In this document: one piece after another, positions 1-4,127 of the stretch
Layout: each line of letters begins with the position of its first letter
How positions within the stretch are numbered: the first letter of the stretch is position 1
Position numbers and translations under genes: made by a program
The notes under the pieces: model-generated
Seen by the model: only the letters and a program-made list of their open reading frames with translations
Told to the model about the DNA's origin: nothing
Database searches by the model: none
Source of the DNA: CAYRMN01 sp964425575
GTDB taxonomy: Bacteria; Patescibacteriota; Patescibacteriia; 2-12-FULL-60-25
Reading direction: 5' to 3'
DNA length: 11,161 nucleotides
Assembly (NCBI GenBank): GCA_964425575.1
Contig: CAYRMN010000038.1
Location: 1-11,161, forward strand

Positions 1-259
1 GCGCGGCCTTGAACGAACCCTCGGGCGTCAGTCTGCTATCAATGAATGATTGACCACTCCAAAACAATATCTGGACACCATTTTTACGCACGCTATAGCC
101 TACGATCGGATTCCCATGAAGAAACCACACGGGACTTCCATGCCAAACTTTGCTCTCTGCTTTTTTCAGTTCTTGAGCAATTACCTCCTTGAGCTTTTTA
201 CAAATTTTTCTGTCTCTGCTTGATTGTGCTGCGTTATACACCGCAATGTCAGTGGGCAT
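1..259 (-). CDS. DUF1801-like protein (3' end cut by the window)
   Basis: The first 86 codons are visible and run off the left edge of the window. The protein starts MPTDIAVYN at an ATG and has a short charged helix, followed by HGSPVWFLHGNPIVGYSVRK, a stretch on Gln-Ile-Leu-Phe-Trp-Ser-Gly, and later LTPEGSFKAA. A Trp-His-Gly...Pro-Val-Trp..Gly.Pro.Val.Gly-Tyr block followed by a Val-Leu-Phe-Phe/Trp-Ser strand is typical of the DUF1801 (YdhG/YjhX-like SCP-fold) family. These are small soluble proteins of about 110-140 aa whose biochemical role is not settled. No Shine-Dalgarno sequence is apparent; an in-frame stop just upstream makes this ATG the most likely start. It lies downstream of the DoxX-like gene on the same strand with a 69-bp gap that contains a 7-bp stem-loop (301-325). 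Family assignment is by motif memory, and the function is unknown. Confidence 0.7.
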   Translation of the reverse strand, partial: MPTDIAVYNAAQSSRDRKICKKLKEVIAQELKKAESKVWHGSPVWFLHGNPIVGYSVRKNGVQILFWSGQSFIDSRLTPEGSFKAA

Positions 260-328
260 ATTTTAAAACATGAGAACGTTTCGAATAGATACCCGTATAA
301 TGTCGTTATAGAGAAAAGAACGACAATC

Positions 329-727
329 TTATTTCTTTTCAAGCAGAGACGCGTAGGCAGTACGATTTTGCCAAAGGAAGTAGATATTGAGGATAAGAAG
401 CGCATTACCCATCATTGCGCCCGGCTTAAAAAGTCCACCGTCAAGGAAAGAGTGAAAGGCAATGATGTTCACCGTAATCGGTAGGATGAGAATAGCCGCA
501 AGCGCTTCACGCTTTACCCAAAATGAGATGATCGCGATTGCAAACACAAGCCCCATGATCGGATTGATATAGCCAGAACCCATAAGCGCCTCAATAAAAG
601 CAAATGCTTTTTGGTTGTTATACAGATCTGCGGTAGGAGCAGGAAAAATACCCAGAACCCCCAAGATTGGCATAAGCATGATGAGACTCAGCAAAACTTT
701 CAACCCAATATGAACGACTTTTTTCAT
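329..727 (-). CDS. DoxX-like small integral membrane protein
   Basis: The protein has 132 aa, is strongly hydrophobic, and has four predicted transmembrane segments: about residues 5-27, 50-70, 74-93 and 104-120. Two blocks match the DoxX-like family: Gly-Ser-Gly-Tyr-Ile-Asn-Pro at the end of the first loop, and PITVNIIAFHSFLD followed by ALLILNIYFLWQNR near the C terminus. The typical size of these four-helix proteins is 120-150 aa, so this one looks complete. The family sits in the cytoplasmic membrane and is linked in various bacteria to redox or thiosulfate/quinone chemistry, but most members, including this one, have no proven activity. A possible -10 (TATTCT on the minus strand, 755-760) lies about 25 nt upstream without a convincing -35. 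The Shine-Dalgarno sequence is weak. Family call is fairly sure, role unknown. Confidence 0.75.
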   Translation of the reverse strand: MKKVVHIGLKVLLSLIMLMPILGVLGIFPAPTADLYNNQKAFAFIEALMGSGYINPIMGLVFAIAIISFWVKREALAAILILPITVNIIAFHSFLDGGLFKPGAMMGNALLILNIYFLWQNRTAYASLLEKK

Positions 728-866
728 AAAAAAGATTTAAAATTAATTTTGAATAGAATAGCACATTTATTTATCATTGCCTGAAAGTAACAGGGCATGC
801 CCCCGCTCGTTCAAGGCAATTCGTTCTAGCCTCCATACTGGCTTCTAGTATAAAGACCAAAACAAC
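728..866. other. Gene-free stretch upstream of the DoxX-like gene
   Basis: No convincing coding region was seen in these 139 bases. The part nearest the DoxX-like gene is AT-rich and would hold its promoter. A 10-bp perfect palindrome GGGCATGCCC lies at 793-802 and has no obvious role. The array of repeats begins just to the right. Confidence 0.5.
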
Positions 867-896
867 AAAAAACCACCACATTTGTGGCGGTTTTTT
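867..896. terminator. Bidirectional terminator-like hairpin, first copy
   Basis: The A-tract and CC at 867-874 pair with GG and the T-tract at 889-896, and CCAC (876-879) pairs with GTGG (884-887), leaving one mismatch and a 4-nt loop. The A-tract/T-tract layout would terminate transcription in both directions. The same hairpin, with a few changes, recurs at 1896-1925 and 3844-3873, each time followed by a 28-bp imperfect palindrome and a TGGCTC boundary site. Confidence 0.65.
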
Positions 897-900
897 GATT

Positions 901-928
901 GACAGCGTCTGGGTCGCCAGACACTGTC
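901..928. repeat. 28-bp imperfect palindrome, copy 1
   Basis: GACAG and TCTG on the left mirror CAGA and CTGTC on the right, so the unit can be read as 11-bp arms around a 6-bp centre (GGTCGC), with one mismatched pair. It lies 5 bp before the boundary site at 934. Two further copies (1930-1957, 3878-3905) differ at two positions in the left arm. The role is unknown: a recombinase or regulator binding site, or an RNA hairpin, are all possible. Confidence 0.6.
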
Positions 929-933
929 AGCCA

Positions 934-942
934 TGGCTCGAC
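934..942. repeat. Segment boundary site 1 (TGGCTCGAC)
   Basis: Read on the minus strand this is GTCGAGCCA, resembling the end of a tRNA (acceptor strand, discriminator G, CCA). It follows a terminator-like hairpin, exactly as the real tRNA-Asn 3' end does at 4087. The minus-strand sequence just before it, TTCACTACCCGG then CCGTCGA, also has the spacing of a tRNA T-loop, T-stem and acceptor, although the 5' half of the T-stem does not pair. Confidence 0.5.
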
Positions 943-1141
943 GGCCGGGTAGTGAACTGGGACTTACAAGGGATTTGAGAGGCTTTCTGGAGAGGTTTTG
1001 ACGCATGTGGGTCTCATCGAAACCGGACAAATCGTACACGAATCTACCTATACACACCTCTTTATCAGAAGTCCTCATTTTTTGGCTTTTTTATTGGTAT
1101 TTGATGAGTTTATTTTTAGCATAAGTTTTGTACAAGTTGAC

Positions 1142-1170
1142 TTGACAAATATCTGATTTTATGGTTTAAT
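1142..1170 (+). promoter_or_regulatory. Sigma70 promoter of cassette 1
   Basis: A perfect -35 TTGACA (1142-1147), a 17-bp spacer and a -10 TTTAAT (1165-1170). It is preceded by an AT-rich stretch and by a second TTGAC (1137-1141) directly upstream. The start of transcription would fall near 1177, leaving a leader of about 33 nt. The homologous promoter of cassette 2 is at 3100-3128 with the same -35 and spacer length. Confidence 0.8.
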
Positions 1171-1209
1171 GGAGCCGCACGGCACAGTTCAGCAACCAAG
1201 GAGAAGATT

Positions 1210-1608
1210 GTGAGCAACGACCCTTTGAATATCCTGAACGACCAACAGGACTACCCGAAGAAACACTTCGGGGCGCACGATGTGCGCACAACGCTGCTGG
1301 GCGAGATCATCCAGTCCTTTACCTCCGGCACGGTTTTCGCGCTCACCGTCAAGCAGAACGACGTCAAGGGCATGGAGGAGCTCGATCTGACCCACCTGTG
1401 GGTCACTGGTATCGAGAACACCTCGGATACCCTCTATCGAGGGGGAGGAGGCGACCTGCAGTCCGTCCGGTTCACCGCTCGCTGTATCGGCGGGAAGTAT
1501 CACGGCACACGGGTGCAGATGAACTACTGCATCCATTTCCGGCAGATCCGGAACACTGTCAGCCTGGAAATCCCGGCGACGAAGAGAGGCGTGAACTTCG
1601 ACGTCTGA
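1210..1608 (+). CDS. Orphan small protein, cargo of cassette 1
   Basis: The gene encodes 132 aa and starts with GTG, chosen because AAGGAG (1198-1203) sits 6 nt upstream; it is followed by MSNDPLNILNDQQDYPKKHF. There is no signal peptide or membrane segment. The first part is polar; the middle (about residues 30-125) alternates hydrophobic and polar residues in a way that suggests a beta-rich domain, with Trp49, a Gly-rich turn (RGGGGD, about 77-82), and two cysteines (about 91 and 107). I do not recognise the family. The gene has its own near-consensus promoter and a strong terminator and so is a one-gene transcription unit. Its codons are more GC-rich than those of the flanking arms, which suggests transfer as a cargo. 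It is likely soluble and cytoplasmic; the function is unknown. Confidence 0.75.
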   Translation: MSNDPLNILNDQQDYPKKHFGAHDVRTTLLGEIIQSFTSGTVFALTVKQNDVKGMEELDLTHLWVTGIENTSDTLYRGGGGDLQSVRFTARCIGGKYHGTRVQMNYCIHFRQIRNTVSLEIPATKRGVNFDV

Positions 1609-1624
1609 ACCTCGCCCATCCGAC

Positions 1625-1692
1625 AACAGAAAGGCCCGTCACAATCCGTGACGATCTCGCCCTCTGTCGTCACGGATGGGCCTTTCTGTTTT
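1625..1692 (+). terminator. Strong Rho-independent terminator of cassette 1
   Basis: AACAGAAAGGCCC (1625-1637) is a perfect 13-bp complement of GGGCCTTTCTGTT (1678-1690), followed by TT. Inside it ATCCGTGACGA (1644-1654) pairs perfectly with TCGTCACGGAT (1667-1677). A 6-nt bulge (GTCACA) lies on the 5' side only. GTCAC of the bulge could instead pair with GTGAC (1648-1652), giving a competing small hairpin. It starts 17 nt after the cargo stop codon, and its conserved part begins at CTCGCCCATCC just after the stop. Confidence 0.85.
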
Positions 1693-1895
1693 AAGGAACA
1701 GTTGATATGGAACCAAAGAACGATTCTTGACGCCCTCGAATCCTTGCAACGGTCGTATTGCCGGAAATAACCTGGCTTTATATGCAGCTACCACAAAAGC
1801 CATCGACGAGTTTAATCAGGATAAAATAAATTTTCATTTTCACGTCTTTTCACTGTGGTCGTGACAAAACTTTCTCGAACCTCTCAAGCGTCGCC
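1693..1895. other. Gene-free part of the right arm, possible coding relic
   Basis: No intact gene is seen. Two short adjacent plus-strand frames read like protein: 1702-1770 (..NQRTILDALESLQRSYC..) and, shifted by one base, 1763-1864 (GNNLALYAATTKAIDEFNQD then a hydrophobic-aromatic tail and stop). They could be the frameshifted remains of one gene, or chance. The same bases occur unchanged at 3641-3843. Confidence 0.3.
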
Positions 1896-1925
1896 AAAAA
1901 ACCACCACGTTTGTGGCGGTCTTTT
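1896..1925. terminator. Bidirectional terminator-like hairpin, second copy
   Basis: AAAAAACC at 1896-1903 pairs with GGTCTTTT at 1918-1925 (one mismatch), with CCAC/GTGG above it and a short loop. It is almost the same as the hairpin at 867-896. It sits between the cassette and its right boundary, where it would insulate neighbours in both directions. Confidence 0.65.
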
Positions 1926-1929
1926 GACT

Positions 1930-1957
1930 GACAGTATCTGGGTCGCCAGACACTGTC
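1930..1957. repeat. 28-bp imperfect palindrome, copy 2
   Basis: Arms GACAGTATCTG and CAGACACTGTC flank GGTCGC; one pair is mismatched. It lies 5 bp before boundary site 2 at 1963, the same spacing as copy 1. Confidence 0.6.
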
Positions 1958-1962
1958 CGTCA

Positions 1963-1971
1963 TGGCTCGAC
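1963..1971. repeat. Segment boundary site 2 (TGGCTCGAC)
   Basis: Identical to boundary sites 1 and 3. The sequence to its right is unlike the left arms of the cassettes except for TTGAGAGGC, found 34 bp further on (1997-2005), against 41 bp in both cassettes. It marks the start of the segment that holds the unknown minus-strand gene. Confidence 0.5.
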
Positions 1972-2059
1972 ATCGTGAAACGTGTTCGAACCGAGATTGA
2001 GAGGCACAACGACTACATTTCGATCCCCAAGCTCATGGTGGCACAAATGGTTTATTAAT

Positions 2060-2803
2060 TCATCCGAGCTGAGTCGGATTAAAATTAGCCACAACCTGCT
2101 TCAGTTCATCGATCTCTGGCTGGCCGCATTTTCTGCTCTGAAGGGATTGAATCAAATTTTTAAAAGATCGGTCTGCTAACGGCAGGTTTATTTTGAGACT
2201 GCTTTTTACACGTTGAAAAGTCTCAAAAAGAGATTTAAGGGTATAGAAAAAATCATGATTGAACTGACTTTCCTCATTCTGTTTATCATAGCTATTTAGC
2301 CACGGATCAGTGTCTACTAAGTAAACTTCCTTCTCTGTATCTTGAGAGCATTTTCCGTATACGAACTGCGTCGGTGGTACATCCGTCAAGTAATCGCCAC
2401 CACGATCATAGACATCTGAATAAAAATGAACTAATTTAGCAAAAGAACTATCAACCTTCTCTTTCAGGCTAGCGTCCTCCGAAGCATTAGCCTCAAGAAG
2501 ATCAACCCCTGCTACTCTGTCTCGTATAGTATAAATAGTAAATGAAGATTTATTTTTTTCGGACGGATTTTGACCGAAAACGTACTCAAACGGCGGCACA
2601 GAGATACCATACGAGTCTCGTAATGCATTGAATAGTTCCTCTCCCCTTCGATACAATTCCTGAGAACTTTTAAGATCCATGTCGCCCCTCATGTGAACTA
2701 TCTTATCTGGATCGTGTTCAAACTCTAAAATTCCTGACCTAAAAATGGTTTCGCGCAAGGGTTTATCAAAGCCTGGTAAAAATATACCTGATTTTCGTTC
2801 CAT
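2060..2803 (-). CDS. Unknown protein, segment between the two cassettes
   Basis: The gene encodes 247 aa, beginning MERKSGIFLPGFDKPLRE. It is soluble by eye, with no signal peptide or membrane segment. The N-terminal half is acidic and charged; a central block reads PPTQFVYGKCSQD and then VYLVDTDPWLNSYD (about residues 142-172); the C-terminal third is helical and basic, ending on a Leu-rich helix. The block with a Tyr-Leu-Val-Asp-x-Asp-Pro strand recalls the metal-binding strand of kinase-like folds, but no catalytic loop is clear, so I do not assign a function. It is more AT-rich than the cargo genes on either side. No Shine-Dalgarno sequence is visible; the ATG follows an A-rich tract. It runs opposite to both cassettes and is the only gene of its segment. 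Confidence 0.7.
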   Translation of the reverse strand: MERKSGIFLPGFDKPLRETIFRSGILEFEHDPDKIVHMRGDMDLKSSQELYRRGEELFNALRDSYGISVPPFEYVFGQNPSEKNKSSFTIYTIRDRVAGVDLLEANASEDASLKEKVDSSFAKLVHFYSDVYDRGGDYLTDVPPTQFVYGKCSQDTEKEVYLVDTDPWLNSYDKQNEESQFNHDFFYTLKSLFETFQRVKSSLKINLPLADRSFKNLIQSLQSRKCGQPEIDELKQVVANFNPTQLG

Positions 2804-2841
2804 ATTTTTTAAATCAATTCGATTCCCACAACGGGTATATC

Positions 2842-2871
2842 AAAAACCGCCCCATTTCTAGGGCGATCTTT
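2842..2871 (-). terminator. Terminator-like hairpin before boundary site 3
   Basis: CGCCC (2848-2852) pairs with GGGCG (2861-2865) with an 8-nt loop; on the minus strand it is followed by GGTTTTTG. Its sequence differs from the hairpins of the cassettes, but its place, directly before TGGCTCGAC, is the same. Confidence 0.5.
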
Positions 2872-2873
2872 GT

Positions 2874-2882
2874 TGGCTCGAC
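2874..2882. repeat. Segment boundary site 3 (TGGCTCGAC)
   Basis: Identical to boundary sites 1 and 2, and followed by a left arm homologous to that after site 1. On the minus strand, TTCACAACCCTT then CCGTCGAGCCA ends like a tRNA, again with an unpaired T-stem. Confidence 0.5.
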
Positions 2883-3099
2883 GGAAGGGTTGTGAACTCA
2901 ATTTACAAAGGATATTGAGAGGCTTTTGGGGACGAGTTTGACGCACCCAGGTCTCATCTAAATCGGACAAATCGTACACGAAGTCTGCCTATACATGTTC
3001 ATGAATAAACGTCTCCTTATCAGTGGGATTTATTGTTTTTTGGCTTGTTGTGAGGTTTTTAAAGGGTTTATTTTTGGCATAATGTTTGTACAAGTTGAC

Positions 3100-3128
3100 T
3101 TGACAAAATAGCTGTTTTGTGATATATT
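3100..3128 (+). promoter_or_regulatory. Sigma70 promoter of cassette 2
   Basis: A perfect -35 TTGACA (3100-3105), a 17-bp spacer and a -10 TATATT (3123-3128). The expected transcript start near 3135 leaves a leader of about 70 nt, longer than in cassette 1 and unrelated to it. Confidence 0.8.
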
Positions 3129-3202
3129 TTTCTTGCCCAAGATCGACGCATGAGCGCTCGATCCTGCGGCTCAATAGGCCCCTTTCACATACTGGAGGTT
3201 TC

Positions 3203-3556
3203 ATGAATAGCTCTCTTGCATCTCGGGTGCAGCGCTGGGTGATGATCATGCTGCTCCTTGCTATTGCAGGAGCGCTTTTCTACCAGCCGTGCCTGGAGCG
3301 CTATCAGGCGTATCAAGCGAAGAAGGAGCATCTCATCGCCCTTGCGCATGCGTCGGAATTGGCGGCCTGCAAAAAGGCTGGATACGAAAGAGCGGTATGG
3401 ATATTCACCGGCAATCGATGGACGTGGTACTCCTTCAACTGCGAAGACGCTCGAGGTGGGCTCCATCCCATGCTGCCGCCCCCCTGCAACACCGAACGGC
3501 AAGACAAGGGTTACTGGTCCTACAGCGAGGCCTGTCGATCCTCTTCTCAACCGTAG
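3203..3556 (+). CDS. Orphan membrane-anchored Cys-containing protein, cargo of cassette 2
   Basis: The gene encodes 117 aa from the ATG at 3203, chosen because TGGAGG (3193-3198) lies 4 nt upstream; a longer frame from 3119 would begin inside the promoter. The protein starts MNSSLASRVQRW, has one hydrophobic helix (about residues 12-27: VMIMLLLAIAGALFY), then a charged helical stretch and an aromatic, Cys-containing domain (Cys at about 30, 57, 80, 97 and 109; Trp-Thr-Trp-Tyr, a Pro-rich turn). This suggests a single-pass protein with its C-terminal domain outside the cytoplasm, possibly with disulfides. I do not recognise the family. It has no similarity to the cargo of cassette 1 despite identical downstream DNA. 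It is GC-richer than the arms. The function is unknown. Confidence 0.7.
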   Translation: MNSSLASRVQRWVMIMLLLAIAGALFYQPCLERYQAYQAKKEHLIALAHASELAACKKAGYERAVWIFTGNRWTWYSFNCEDARGGLHPMLPPPCNTERQDKGYWSYSEACRSSSQP

Positions 3557-3575
3557 CTCGCCCATCCAGCGATGC

Positions 3576-3640
3576 CAGAAGGCCCGTCACAATCCGTGAC
3601 GATCTCGCCCTCTGTCGTCACGGATGGGCCTTTCTGTTTT
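3576..3640 (+). terminator. Terminator of cassette 2
   Basis: Same structure as 1625-1692, but the 5' arm is CAGAAGGCCC, one A shorter than in cassette 1, which leaves a single bulge against GGGCCTTTCTG. Inner stem, loop and T-run are identical. It begins about 20 nt after the cargo stop. Confidence 0.8.
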
Positions 3641-3843
3641 AAGGAACAGTTGATATGGAACCAAAGAACGATTCTTGACGCCCTCGAATCCTTGCAACGG
3701 TCGTATTGCCGGAAATAACCTGGCTTTATATGCAGCTACCACAAAAGCCATCGACGAGTTTAATCAGGATAAAATAAATTTTCATTTTCACGTCTTTTCA
3801 CTGTGGTCGTGACAAAACTTTCTCGAACCTCTCAAGCGTCGCC

Positions 3844-3873
3844 AAAAAACCACCACGTTTGTGGCGGTCTTTT
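3844..3873. terminator. Bidirectional terminator-like hairpin, third copy
   Basis: Identical to 1896-1925. On the minus strand it lies downstream of the duplicated tRNA end (3910-3930), in the position of a tRNA terminator. Confidence 0.65.
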
Positions 3874-3877
3874 GACT

Positions 3878-3905
3878 GACAGTATCTGGGTCGCCAGACA
3901 CTGTC
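3878..3905. repeat. 28-bp imperfect palindrome, copy 3
   Basis: Identical to 1930-1957, five bases before the boundary at 3911. Confidence 0.6.
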
Positions 3906-3909
3906 CGTC

Positions 3910-3930
3910 ATGGCTCCGAGGGTGGGGATC
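3910..3930 (-). repeat. 21-bp duplicate of the tRNA-Asn 3' end (attachment-site-like)
   Basis: The 21 bases are identical to 4086-4106, which are the last 20 nt of tRNA-Asn (T-loop part, T-stem, acceptor, G73, CCA) plus one base. The identity stops sharply on the T-loop side (TCCGTC here, GAACCC in the tRNA). A short exact copy of a tRNA 3' end next to the intact gene is the usual trace of site-specific integration. Confidence 0.75.
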
Positions 3931-4053
3931 TCCGTCGTCACTCCACTCCTCCCACGAAAGGGCTTCCGCCCTCTCGTGAGCTCTCCTCGTAATCAGTGAA
4001 AACCTTCCGGTTTTCAAACTTTCCACCGTTCGTTCTCCCATCACTCAGCGCAT
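3931..4053 (-). other. Short structured segment with two GGAA-loop hairpins
   Basis: No gene is supported here. Two strong hairpins are visible: 3953-3978 (11 bp with one G-U on the minus strand) and 3998-4015 (7 bp). On the minus strand both close on GGAA, a GNRA tetraloop, which suggests an RNA read in the direction of the tRNA. TCACT/AGTGA (3939 and 3995 area) could close the first into a larger stem. With the hairpin at 4054-4085 it forms the 176-bp segment between the tRNA and its duplicated end. Confidence 0.45.
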
Positions 4054-4085
4054 AAAAACACCACCCGGAAATGGGTGGTGTTTTT
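4054..4085 (-). terminator. Terminator of tRNA-Asn
   Basis: AAAAACACCACCC and GGGTGGTGTTTTT form a perfect 13-bp stem with a 6-nt loop, starting one base after the encoded CCA of the tRNA. The T-run follows on the minus strand. Confidence 0.85.
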
Positions 4086-4106
4086 ATGGCTCCGAGGGTG
4101 GGGATC
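4086..4106 (-). repeat. tRNA-Asn 3' end, likely integration target
   Basis: This is the intact counterpart of the 21-bp repeat at 3910-3930. It starts with TGGCTCCGA, of which TGGCTC(-)GA recurs at the boundaries 934, 1963 and 2874. Confidence 0.7.
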
Positions 4107-4127
4107 GAACCCACGACCAAGGGATTA

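Larger units (their letters stand above)
934..1170 (+). repeat. Left arm of cassette 1, homologous to 2874-3128
   Basis: This stretch is related by eye at roughly three quarters identity, with a few indels, to 2874-3128. Shared blocks include TTGAGAGGCTTT (975 on), TTTGACGCA, GGTCTCATC, CGGACAAATCGTACACGAA and TTGTACAAGTTGACTTGACA. The similarity stops at the promoter -10, where the unrelated 5' leaders of the two cargo genes begin. The conserved blocks are at the nucleotide level with no third-codon bias, so this looks like an element end with a promoter rather than a gene. Confidence 0.75.
1631..1968 (+). repeat. 338-bp perfect direct repeat, copy 1 (right arm of cassette 1)
   Basis: Every base from 1631 to 1968 matches 3579 to 3916 (constant offset 1948), checked line by line by eye. 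The repeat spans most of the terminator, a 200-bp gene-free stretch, an inverted copy of the left-arm motif (CCTCTCAA, 1880-1887), the A/T hairpin (1896-1925), the 28-bp palindrome (1930-1957) and the first six bases of the boundary site. The cargo genes just upstream are unrelated. Confidence 0.9.
2874..3128 (+). repeat. Left arm of cassette 2, homologous to 934-1170
   Basis: It shares the ordered blocks of the cassette 1 left arm, with an extra insertion near 2999-3010 and scattered substitutions. TTGAGAGGC lies at 2915-2923, exactly 41 bp from the boundary as in cassette 1. Similarity ends at the -10 of the promoter. Confidence 0.75.
3579..3916 (+). repeat. 338-bp perfect direct repeat, copy 2 (right arm of cassette 2)
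   Basis: Identical to 1631-1968. It includes the terminator core, the 200-bp gene-free stretch, CCTCTCAA (3828-3835), the A/T hairpin (3844-3873) and the 28-bp palindrome (3878-3905). Identity ends inside the boundary site: copy 1 continues as TGGCTCGAC, copy 2 as TGGCTCCGAGGG, which is the genuine tRNA-Asn end. Confidence 0.9.

Noticed and set aside
793..802. Perfect 10-bp palindrome GGGCATGCCC
   Set aside because: It is short, single-copy in the window, and not placed with any promoter that I can support.
934..1044. Minus-strand peptide common to both left arms (FVYDLS..DET..RQ....KPL..L...SS.P.RRA)
   Set aside because: Differences between the copies fall evenly on all codon positions, the upstream frame is shifted by one base in the second copy, and no start signals exist. 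The DNA is conserved, not a protein.
1189..1626. 145-aa minus-strand open frame opposite the cassette 1 cargo gene
   Set aside because: It is the mirror of a gene with a promoter, a Shine-Dalgarno sequence and a terminator on the plus strand, and its own composition (Val/Asp/His-rich) is typical of antisense frames.
1625..1692. Integron attC site at the cassette end
   Set aside because: There is no GTTRRRY-type core and complement at the ends, the stem is longer and ends in a T-run, and no integron integrase is present. A terminator explains it better.
3119..3202. Longer N-terminus for the cassette 2 cargo, starting at 3119
   Set aside because: That start lies within the promoter spacer, upstream of the expected transcript start. 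The ATG at 3203 has TGGAGG at a good distance and gives a sensible membrane anchor.
3938..4120. 60-aa minus-strand frame starting inside tRNA-Asn (MVVGSIPTLGA..)
   Set aside because: The start is the translation of tRNA T-arm and acceptor sequence, and the frame crosses the tRNA terminator.
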